64,000 nt of DNA, from assembly GCA_963693285.1 (NCBI GenBank), contig OY848923.1, forward strand, positions 6,342,920 through 6,406,919. The letters are read 5' to 3'. The position numbers and the translations under genes are program-made. Positions 43,306 through 53,691 of this stretch are shown here, piece after piece. A model generated the notes under the pieces. The model worked only from the letters and a program-made list of their open reading frames with translations, was not told where the DNA came from and did not search any database. The stretch's first letter is position 1; the number at the start of each line of letters is the position of its first letter. The DNA is from Xestospongia muta (Eukaryota; Porifera; Demospongiae; Haplosclerida; Petrosiidae).

Positions 43306-45990
43306 ATGAAGTGGACTCCTGTCTTTCTTGTTGTATTCTTCCAATTTCCTTTAATATCCAAGTGCGCGGTTCAGCATTGTTATGGCACTTCTCTTGAATC
43401 TGTTCGAAGAGCTGATGGAGGTACTAGAATAAGTGGTATACGTAATCTTAAAGACAAAGATATCATTTTAGGTGGGTTACTAAGAGTACATAAAAGTGAT
43501 GGTAGTGGAAAATGTGGTGACATTTTTTTAGACAAGACTTTGGAAAATTTGGAGGCTGCTCTGTTTGCTATTGATCTTATCAACAATGACCCTAACATAC
43601 TACCTAATATAACACTTGGCTATGATATCAGAGACACTTGTAAAAGTGAGAATATAGCTCTTGATGAATGTGTTGACTTTGTCTTTTCAAGTGGCCGTTT
43701 AGAACTTGAAAGTTGCTTTGATTCCGATTTAAACAACAACAATTCAACTAAACCTCCAGTTGTGGCTGTTATTGGAGCTATAGATAGCTATATATCTATT
43801 CCACTTGCTAGTTTCTTTCGCGTATTCAACATGCCTCAAATCAGTTTTGCATCAACATCTCTTCTTTTGAGTGATCGTGATCTTTACACTTATTTTTATC
43901 GTACTGTACCTTCAGATCAACATCAGACTCAAGCAATGATTGACTTAATAGTATACTTTGGTTGGCACTATGTCTCAACTATTTATTCAAATAATTTGTA
44001 TGGTCGACCTGCTATGGATGAGTTTCACAAACTAGCAAAAGCTAAAAGCGTGTGCATTGATTATAATAAAGGTATTGATGATAGCACTGACTATGTCCTC
44101 CTGGCTAATGACCTACTAAATTCCACTGCTAATGTTGTTGTATTATTTGCTTCAGCTCATCATGTTGAAACGCTATTGACAGAAGTGCATGCATTGTACT
44201 CTTCTGGTACTTCTAAAAGGAGGTTCCTGTGGATTGCAAGTGGTAGTTGGTCTCAAGAACTTGATACCAAATACAAGGATGTTACAATAGGAAAATGGGG
44301 CACAGCACCTTATTCCGAGAAAGTTCCTCTTTTTGATAAGTATTACTCACAATTAACTCCAGCAACTAACGCACGTAATCCATGGTTTTGTGAATTTTAT
44401 GAGCGCTATTATGACTGCAGTATTGGTGTTAACTGTAGTAATATGAGCATTGTAAATGATTCTAGATATACTTTTCACCAGGATTCTTATGATGGTACTG
44501 CTATTGATGCTGTTTATAGTGTAGCTCATGCAATAAATAACTTCTTAAATGATAACTGTAATCAACCATTAGTCTGGTATCATGAAAATCAAACATGTCT
44601 CGGACAAAAGAGAAAATTAAATGGCTCAAATCTTTTGCATTATATTAAAAACCTTAACTTCACCAGCCCAACCGGAAATGAAGTAAATTTTAATGAACAT
44701 GGCCATGTAAAACCTAAATACAATATCTACAATTATCAGGTGCTATCTCCATGTCAAAATTGTAGCAAATCATTTGAGATTGTAAATGTTGGATATTGGG
44801 ATGGGACTGTGTCACAATTTAAATTTCATCCCAATATTACGAAGCAATTTGGTCTTGATGAGTCAGATGATATTATGTATCAACTACGATCACAGTGTCA
44901 GAGCTGTGACCCTGGTTTTATTAACCAAAAAATTGTGTCATCTTGTTGTGGTACCTGTGACCCTTGTCTTGGAAAAACCTATTCTAATACTACCTCTTCA
45001 ACAAAATGTCAAATATGTCTTCAATACATGTGGGGTAATAACCCTCTTAATGGTAGTAAAGATTGTGTGGATATTGAAGAGTCATATCTTAAACCTTCTG
45101 ATGGATGGTCTATTGTACTAATATTGTTAGCTATAATTGGATTATTATAGCTAACAATATTATTATTTGTGAGTGGAGTCTTCATATATTTCTGGAACAC
45201 ACCAATTGTAAAGTCATCAGGACGAGAACAAATGATACTACTACTAAGTGGAATAAGTCTTTGTTTTCTAATAACAGTTGTATTTATTCCAAAACCTTCT
45301 GTGGTTGTCTGTACCTTTCAAAGGATAGGAGCATGGTTTTGCTTTTCATTAATTGTTTGTGCTGTATTCATTAAACTGGTTCGAATTGCACGAATTTTTT
45401 TGCAAAAAAACGTTACTTCTAGACCCAAGTTTATCTCACCAGTACATCAGATTTTGTTTACATTTCTATTAGTAGGAGTTCAAATGGTTCTGGAAGTAAT
45501 ATCTCTAATTGTTGTCCATCCTGGTGTGACCAAAATTCAAGTGAATGATACACAGAATACAAATGACTTTCCAAAACTTGCTCTCCAATGTACCACACCT
45601 CATATTGCATTACTTGCTATACAAATGCTGTACTTTTCTGCTCTAATGATTGCAAGTAATGGACTAGCAGTCTTGACAATTCGATTTCCTCAGAATTTCA
45701 ATGAGTCTAAGTATGTGGCATTTTCTACATTTTCATTGGGTCTTATATGGATAGCATTCATCATGACTTATTTTGCTACTGATGCCCAGTTTCAATCAGC
45801 TGTGATATCATTATCTATTCAACTAAGTGCTTTGGCTGTTTTAGTATGTCTGTTTGGTCCACGAGTCTTCATTATGATAATGTGGCCTAGTCAAAATGTA
45901 AACAGTGCAAGTACAGCAGCTAATAGTGCATCTTTGTCACTTGCAAAGACAACAACTGCAACCACTGAACTTCCCACACAGCCTGAATAA
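43306..45990 (+). pseudogene. Subfamily A receptor with a single in-frame stop in TM1
   Basis: A complete 895-codon frame except for TAG at 45148-45150. It starts MKWTPVFLVVFF. The LBD is close to the gene at 53692, with WIASG at the mGluR Asp318 position and VPSD kept. The cysteine-rich domain has its nine cysteines. In TM1 a 17-bp inverted copy of 45121-45137 sits at 45144-45160, creating the stop with a net gain of 9 nt, so the frame resumes and runs to 45990 (LPTQPE). Upstream, a PLE separates the start codon from the normal promoter. A truncated product would be a secreted LBD plus cysteine-rich domain. Most likely a recent pseudogene; polyadenylation signal at 46138. Confidence 0.85.
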
Positions 45991-46309
45991 TGTTTCTTTA
46001 CCGCTATTCAAAAAATGTTTAATATTTTGTTTCTTTGCTGACATAACATTAGTGTAGTTTGTTTTATTACATCCTTAATAGAACTTTGTTTTTTTAACTG
46101 ATACATATGACTTATAATTTAGAGCTGTGTTATTTTTAATAAATGTTTATTGCTATATTAGTCATAATAATCATCTTAGCTTTCAGTCTCACAGTGATCA
46201 TAATTGTAACAATGTATTGTTATTTCTGGTATACATTTATAAAGTTAAAATATGATTGATGTTGAAGTACCTGTGGAATCCCAACAGAAAGTACAGACAC
46301 AACAAAGCA

Positions 46310-46465
46310 GGGTTACAGTACTGGATTATAATGATTTACAGTGGAGTAAAGTATAGGTTGCAGTGGATTATAATGACCCACTGTTGCTGATTACATTATG
46401 TTGAGTTATGTATGCATTGTAATTATTTGTAAAAATTTTGTGACGTCATTATGGCATGTCTGTAG

Positions 46466-46498
<33 letters not shown>

Positions 46499-47300
46499 AT
46501 TGACTATTGACTATTCATTGTTGACATTAAGATATTCAATTCAGTAAAGACTTGAAGTAGTCGTGCCAGAAAGATCACTACAATTGTAACTCACTGTAAC
46601 CTATTGTATCCTACTGTAATTATCTGTAACCTACTGTAACCTACTGTATCTTACTGTATCCTACTTTAACCCAGTGTAATTAACTGTAACCCTCTGTATC
46701 TTACTGTAACCCACTGTACCCTAATGTAACTGTAACCTACTGTATCTTCCTGTAATCTACTGTAACCCACTGTAACTGTAACCTACTGTATCCTAATGTA
46801 ATCTACTGTAACCTACTGTAACCTACTGTATCTTACTATACCCTACTTTAACCCACTGTAACTAACTGTAACCTACTGAATCTTACTATATCCTACTTTA
46901 ACCCACTGTAACTAACTGTAACCTACTGTATCTTACTGTAACCCACTGTAACCTACTGTAACTGTAACCTATTGTATTCTACTGTAATATACTGTAACCC
47001 ACTGCAACCTACTGTATCCTATTGTAATATACTGTAACCCACTGTAACCTACTGTATCCTATTGTAATATACTGTAACCCACTGTAACCTACTGTATCCT
47101 ACTGTACCCCACTGTAACCTACTGTATCTTACTGTAATATACTGTAACCCACTGCAACCTACTGTATCCTATTCTAATATACTGTAACCCACTGTAACCT
47201 ACTATATCCTACAGTAACCCACTGTAACCTACTGTATCTTACTGTAACCCACTTTAACCTACTGTATTCCACTGTAACCTACTGTGACCAACTGTAACAT
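46310..47300 (+). repeat. Decamer satellite, array 3 (long)
   Basis: From about 46570 to 47300 the sequence is built from ACTGTAACCT / ACTGTATCCT-type decamers. A (TA)n run at about 46465-46493 lies just before. It is nearly the same as 56690-57737, with unit number differences. Confidence 0.92.
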
Positions 47301-47309
47301 TAACATTAA

Positions 47310-47720
47310 CTCACTGCTGTGGAGTAGAAACAGGGGGGGCAGGGGGGCAGCTGCCCCCCAATATTAAAGCTGGGGAGGCATTGCCCCCCAATACTAACAG
47401 TTCAGCATATATGTATAGTGCTGCTACATTTATCTATATAATTTATTTTAATTGATTAAACATCGACCTCGTTTTGTGAATCATTTTGGGATGCCTCCCC
47501 CCCCCCCCCCCCCCCCCCCCAATGAAATTTTCCTTCTTACCACACTGACTGCACCTAGCGGGAAGAACAAGCACTTAATTTCACGACGGGCTTATTATAT
47601 GATGATACTGTGCTCAATTTGCTTTACTGTGAGTTGTGATGGACTCAAGTCTTTCCTCAGGCTTAACAAATCTAGGAAATATTTATTTGCAAACGCAAGT
47701 CTTCATCCTTGATGTTTCTC
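47310..47720 (+). repeat. G/C-tract-bearing segment of unknown origin, copy 1
   Basis: It contains G-rich and C-rich tracts (GGGGGGGCAGGGGGGCAG; a run of 24 C at 47497-47520) and is less AT-rich than its surroundings. A copy lies at 57750-58150 with a run of 15 C. A short frame across the C run (47452-47712) is conserved only because of the duplication. It may be a fragment of a DNA transposon, but I cannot identify it. Confidence 0.5.
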
Positions 47721-48591
47721 TCCTACAAGAATACATAAATAAACATAAAGAATGTAGTAAGAATTGTTATGTCAATATCATAATTATATAAATATATTTT
47801 TAGCTATATTATGCTAGATATGCTTGATAAAAGATTGAAGAATCTCTGCACACAGGCGAGGGCTAAGGTGATACAGCCAACAGAGATCTACAATGAACTG
47901 AACAGTAATTGACAAAACTAAAATGAAGTAAATTGCGTATTTTATAGAATTCATTCCACACTGGTCTCCACATGATCAAAAGATGTCCATGAATTTTTTA
48001 CTATGTTCTTTTTCAAATCAAAGAGAGGTATTTATAGTCAATATTAGTGTTTTTGATGTATAAATTTAATCATAAGTGACACCAGTGCAGACAAATTATC
48101 TGAAACTACAAAAACTACTACTAGTAAGAATACATATGTAAATAATATGTATATTTAACATAATACAGCTGAATGTCTAAAATGGGGATTGTCCAGATCT
48201 TTTGAAAGTAACCAATCAAATCTACAAATAGCTGTGCAAGTATGACATTAACAGTACTATTAAATGTTGATAATACATTGCACATATCATGTTGGTAGCT
48301 AACATAGAAGTTGTAATCAAAAATTCATTCTAAAAGTGATGTAGACTAAAAAGAGGGGTATTATGTCTGAGGTGATTAATGCAGTTCAACTAGTACAATA
48401 TAATTAATTCCATTACCAAAAATTAGATGGAACAGACAAACTCAAACAACAGTAAAACAAGATCAGAGTAATGAAGAATCAACCTATATAGCTATGTACG
48501 TTGCACATGGATACTGGACAGAAAAGTGGCATGACAGACAAAATGTACTGCTTATTATAATATGTGTATGTATGTGTGTGTGAATGTGTAT
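47721..48591. other. Intergenic, part of the tandem segmental duplication
   Basis: Non-coding and matching 58150-59021 closely. No gene is visible. Confidence 0.7.
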
Positions 48592-48839
48592 GTGACCTGA
48601 TTTGCAATAAGGGACCACTTCAGTCAAAACAATTGTGAGCTGATTTGTGAAAAGGGACTACTGTTAAAACACCTTTAAAAAGCAGTTTTGTATGCATACA
48701 GTTACCATGAATAGTTGTGCATATATAGTAACTGTACATATACAAAATTGTTTTTGAGGTACTTTAACAGTGGTCCCTTTTCACAAATCAAGTCGCAAAT
48801 GTCTTTCCAGGAACGGTTTCTTATTGCAAATCAGGTCAC
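48592..48839. mobile_element. Fold-back MITE, full copy
   Basis: A 248-bp element with terminal inverted repeats of about 25 bp (GTGACCTGATTTGCAATAAG) and a second internal inverted pair (TTTGTGAAAAGGGAC / GTCCCTTTTCACAAA). Flanking TATGTGTA and ACACACA leave the target site unclear. Confidence 0.85.
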
Positions 48840-49313
48840 ACACACATGCATATATATAATTACCAAAAATTGTATGTTCTATATTCTTCATTTGCTGATC
48901 ATCAGCTACCTTAATATCCACATGAGAAAAAATAAATGTATGGATTAATGTACAAATATATTAGTACAAAACATACTTAACTATTAGATTATTTTTACTA
49001 CTACACAATGCATTTTTGCAAAAGCATCGTTCATAATAAAAATTCCAAAAGATGTGTATAATACTCTCACTGTATATGTTATTGAACATATTAGATCTGC
49101 AATTGTTCCAATTCCCATGATTATAAAATACCTCAATATTTAAAGGTAATATTAGAAAGCTCACTGTCTTATTATGCTTCCAATAATGGCCAAAACATGG
49201 CTATAGATTATAGTTTAATTATGACAATGAATATGAGAAAAACCAACACTAGATATCTGTTACATATTGATAATTAAGAAAACATTCCATATAAAACATA
49301 TGCTGTTATTTCC

Positions 49314-49513
49314 ACAGTAAAAACTGATTGCTTTGTTTATCCAATATGTGAATATGTGGTTATATAGACTGCATGATTTTTACAGAAAATATCGATAAAC
49401 AAATTTAATTTCTATAGGACAATAGTAATCAAAACAGAATTATATTTACTTTCAGTATTCATTATGCAACCTATATAACATTATATTAGTTAAATCAATA
49501 CTTTTATAATGTG
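49314..49513. mobile_element. Worn CACTGTAAAA MITE copy upstream of a receptor
   Basis: It begins CACAGTAAAAACTGATT and ends in a degenerate TTTTATAATGTG, with internal AATATGTGGTTATATAG. It lies 72-271 bp before the start codon at 49585. The counterpart is at 59717-59918. Confidence 0.65.
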
Positions 49514-49584
49514 CAGAGTCAGCATTTAAAGTAGTATTTTTAAAGTAAATAATAACATAATATTCAAGTAAAGCATTGTTTAAC

Positions 49585-52075
49585 ATGAAGTGGACACTTG
49601 CCTTTCTTTCAGTGTTCTCCTAGTTTTTTTCGCTTACTGAGTGTGTACCTCAGAATCATTATGGCATTCCACCTGTATCTATTCTCAGAGCTGATGGAGG
49701 TACTAGAATAAGTGGAATACAAGATCGTGAAGATAAGGACATCATTTTAAGTGGGTTACTAAGAGTACATAAAAGTGATGGTAGTGGAAAATGTGGCGAG
49801 ATTTTTTAGACAAGACTCTGGAACATTTGGAGGCTGTTTTTTTGCAATAGATCTTGTCAACAATGACCCTTACGTTATACCTAATATAACACTTGATTAT
49901 GATATCAGAGATACTTGTATAAGTGAGAATATAGCTCTTGATGAAAGTGTTGACCTTGTGTTTTCAAGTGGTCATTTAGAACTTGAAAGTTGCTCTACTT
50001 CTGAGTTGAACCACAACATTTCAACTAAACCTCCAGTTGTGGCTGTCATTGGTGCAGTATATAGTTCTGTATCTATTCCATTAGCTAGTTTCATTTGTTT
50101 ATTCAACATACCTCAAGTCAGTTTTACATCATCATCTCCTCTTTTAAGCGATGGCAGTCTTTACACTTACTTTTATCGCACCGTACCTCCAGATAATGAA
50201 CAAGCTCAAACAATGATTGACTTAATATTATATTTTAGTTGGGGCTATGTCTCAACTATATATTCAAATGGTTTGTATGGTCAACCAGGTATTACAGAGT
50301 TTCATGATTTAGCAGATACTAATGGTGTGTGCATTGATCTTATTAAAGGTATTGATGATAATTCTGATTATGTCCTCCTGGTTAATAACCTAATGAATTC
50401 CTCTGCTAATGTTGTTGTATTGTTTGCTTGGCCTAATCATGTTGATAAGCTTTTGACAGAAGTACAAATATTATACTCTTCTGGTCGTTTAAAATGTGGT
50501 TCCTGTGGATTGCCAGTAATACTTGGTCTTAAGAACTTGATACAAATTACAAGGATGTTACAATAGGAAAATGGGGCACAAGGCCATACTCCAAGATAGT
50601 GCCTTCTTTTGATAACTACTACTCGCAATTAACTCCAGCAACTAACTTACGTAATCTATGGTTTAGTGAGTTTTATAAGCGCTATCACGACTGCATTATT
50701 GGTGTTAAGTGTAGCAACATAAGCTTTGTAAACGATACTAGTTATATTATCAACAAGACTCTTATGTTGCTCCTGCTATTGATGCTGATTATAGTGTAGC
50801 TCATGCAATAAATAACTTTTAAAATGATAACTGTAATCAACCATTAGTGTGGTATCCTGAAAATCAAACTTGTCTTCGACAAAATCGAAAATAAAACGGT
50901 TCTAATCTTTTGGAGTATATTAAAAAACTCAACTTTATCAGTCTAACTGGCAATGAAGTAAGTTTTGATAAACATGGCAATGTAAAACCTAAATACAATA
51001 TCTACAATTACAAGGTAGTATCTTCATGTCAAAATTGTAGCAAAGCATTTCAGATTGTAAATGTTGGGTATTGGGATGGGAATTTGCCACAAAATCGTGT
51101 TACATTTTATCCAAATACTGCAAAGAAATTCGGTCTTGATTATTCAGGTAAAACTATGCATCAATTCAAATCACAGTGTCGGGGCTATAAGCCTGGTCTT
51201 GTTAAACGAAACATTGTGACTTGTTGTGATATCTGTGATCCTACGTCTTCTACAGAATGTCAGATGTGTCCTTAATACATGTGGGGTAATGACCCTCTTA
51301 TTAGTAGTAATGGTTGCGTAGATATTGAAGAGTCATATCTTAAACCTTCTGATGGATGGTCTATTGTACTAATATTGTTAGCTATAATTGAATTATTAGC
51401 TGTAGTATTTGTGAGTGGAGTCTTCATATACTTTTAGAACACACCAATTGTAAAGTCATCAGGACGAGAACAAATGATACTGTTACTAAGTGGAATAACT
51501 CTTTGTTTTCTAATAACAGTTGTATTTATTCCAAAACCTTCTGTAGCTGTCTGTAGTCTTCAAAGGATAGGAGAATTGTTTTGCTTTTCATTAATTGTCT
51601 GTGCTGTATTCATTAAACTGGTTCAAATTACTTGCGTATTTTTTACGGAGAAATATTACTTCTAGACCCAGGTTTATTTCGCCAATGCATCAGATTTTGT
51701 TAACATTTCTATTAGTAGGAGTTCAAATGGTTCTGCAAGTAATGCACTAGCAGTCCTGACAATTCAATTCCCTCAGAACTTCAATGAATCTAAATATGTG
51801 GCGTTTTCTACATTTGGATTGGGTCTTATATGGATAGCACTCATCATAACATATTGTGTTACTGATGTCAGTTTCAATCAGCTGTGATATCACTATCTAT
51901 TCAACTAAGTGCTTTAGCTTTTCTAGTATGTTTGTTTGGTCCATGAGTCTTCATAATGATAGTGCAACTAAGTCAAAATCTAAAAAGTGTGAGTATAGCA
52001 GGTAAAAGTGCATTGTTGTCACTTCCAAAGACAACAATAACAACTACTGAACTGTCAGCACAGCCTGAATTAATG
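49585..52075 (+). pseudogene. Heavily decayed subfamily A receptor
   Basis: Counterpart of the gene at 59990. It starts MKWTLAFLSVFS, then TAG at 49621. T-run contractions at about 49803 and 49840 shift the frame. Further breaks: near 50490, a TAA at about 50528, loss of part of the cysteine-rich domain at 51240, TAA at 51272, TAG in TM1 replacing the tryptophan of YFWNT at 51437, and a deletion of about 200 bp at 51737 removing TM4-TM5. The tail ends near 52072. At least eight lesions: a dead gene, in contrast to its tandem twin, which has one. Confidence 0.92.
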
Positions 52076-52183
52076 TTTCTTTATCACTATTCAGTAAATG
52101 TTTACATTCTTGTTTCTTTACTGAGGTAACTTTAAATGTAACTTGTTTTGTTACACCTTTAATTGAATTTTTGCTTTTTAAGT

Positions 52184-52295
52184 TTTTTCTTCAGAAGTTC
52201 AAGTGAAAATGTAAAATACAGCAGCTAAAAGTGCACCTTTTTCACTTAAAAAGAAAACAATGACAACTAATGAACTGCCAACAAAGCCTGAATAA
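52184..52295 (+). pseudogene. Second receptor tail remnant
   Basis: About 100 bp repeat the tail coding end of subfamily A (AAKSAPFSL..., LPTKPE then TAA at about 52292) immediately downstream of the pseudogene's own tail and flank. Another receptor copy probably once ended here. Confidence 0.8.
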
Positions 52296-52447
52296 TATTT
52301 CTTTACCTCTATTCAGTGAATGTTTATGTTTTTGTTTCATTGCTGACATAGCTTAAATGTAGTTTTTGTTACACCCTTAATTGAATGTTTGTTATTTAAG
52401 CTGATACACATGACTTGTAATATAAAGTTGTGTGACTTTTAATAAGA

Positions 52448-52454
52448 GGGGGAA

Positions 52455-52542
<88 letters not shown>

Positions 52543-52577
52543 GGAGAGTGGGAGAGGGAGAAAGAGAGAGAGAAAGC
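52448..52577. repeat. (GA)n microsatellite
   Basis: A nearly pure GA dinucleotide run of about 80 bp with G- and A-rich ends. Antisense frames through it read as Ser-Leu repeats and are not genes. Confidence 0.97.
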
Positions 52578-52619
52578 ACAGGAGAAATTCAAGTTGGAGT
52601 AGATTACAACAATCCATTT

Positions 52620-53400
52620 AAACCCATCATTTTAACCATTATAATATCATTATAATGTTTCTTTACCATGCACTATTTAGTTTATGTTTATGTTTTTGTT
52701 AGTTTGTTTTATTACACCCTTAATTGAATATGGTTTATTTAAGCTTTACATATGACTTGTAATTAGAAAATGTTATAAGTAATGTTTTTTTAAATTAAAG
52801 ATATAAAAATTATTTTCATTTGTTAAACAATTAATTCCATATATAGGCTAAATATGGTTATTCATTTTAGCTTAAGTATGACAAATGTATATGAGAAAAA
52901 CAAACACTAACTGTCTGTTACATATTGGTAAAGAAACATTCCATATCAAGCATATATGGTGTCACCTGTCATTTCCATCTTAAAAATTATTGCTTGGTTA
53001 AACCAATATGTGGTTATACTGAAACTGTTTGCAAAATGTTGAAACTAATAATGGTTTTTTTAAAAGAAATAATAACATCTATATTTGATAAACAATCAAA
53101 TTAGAATTCCATTAGAATTCGAACAACAGTAATCAAAACAGATTATGTTTAATTTCAGTATACAACATACAACCTGTATAACAATATAGTGATTAAAACA
53201 ACCATTATGTTTTTTAAAGTGGCATAAAACATCATACCATAGGACAATAATTATAAAATGTGTAATATGTTTACTTTCAGTATACATCATACAACTTGTA
53301 TAACCATATATTAGTTAAATCAACCAATATGTTTACTGTGAGCAGAGTCAGTATTTAAAGCATTTTTAAAAAGTAAAATTAGCAAGATATCTAGACATAA
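52620..53400. other. Leader region of the next receptor, shuffled
   Basis: 52690-52830 matches 40850-40980 (receptor 3' flank joined to AATTAGAAAATGTTATAAG). 53150-53340 contains two right ends of worn CACTGTAAAA MITEs. The box GATATCTAGACATAA at 53386-53400 corresponds to the TATATAAACATAA box of the gene at 17713. Confidence 0.6.
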
Positions 53401-53644
53401 CACTGTAAAAAATTATGGTTGATTTAACCATCATTTGGTTATACAGGGTGCAATTGCAAAATTTATTTTTGTTGAAAAAGTAATTATAATACTGTTTTCC
53501 TTACTAATGTATTACTGTTTATGTAGCAACAAAACTATCAATCTCTTAGTACATCAGTAATCAAAATAGTATTATGTTTACATTTTACACATGCAACCTT
53601 TATAACCATGTATTAGTTAATACAACCAATCAATTTTTACAGTG
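53401..53644. mobile_element. MITE with CACTGTAAAA termini, inserted in a receptor leader
   Basis: A 244-bp element. The left end CACTGTAAAAAATTATGG and the right end, inverted CACTGTAAAAATTGATTGG, enclose non-coding DNA similar to 20930-21153. It interrupts the conserved promoter-to-ATG spacing of the gene at 53692: GACATAA before it and AATATATC after it align as one block in the copy at 39430-39450. Confidence 0.85.
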
Positions 53645-53691
53645 AATATATCAAACAACTTTTATGTCAGAAAGTGAAAAGATTGCTTAAC

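Noticed and set aside
46575..47300. Telomere-like or CRISPR-like array
   Set aside because: The units are imperfect decamers without spacers, do not match known telomere repeats and lie inside a gene array.
47452..47712. 86-codon frame with a proline run (and 57889-58140)
   Set aside because: Runs through a poly-C tract of different length in each copy. Conservation comes from the segmental duplication only.
52392..52617. Ser-Leu repeat frames on the minus strand
   Set aside because: Translation of the (GA)n microsatellite.
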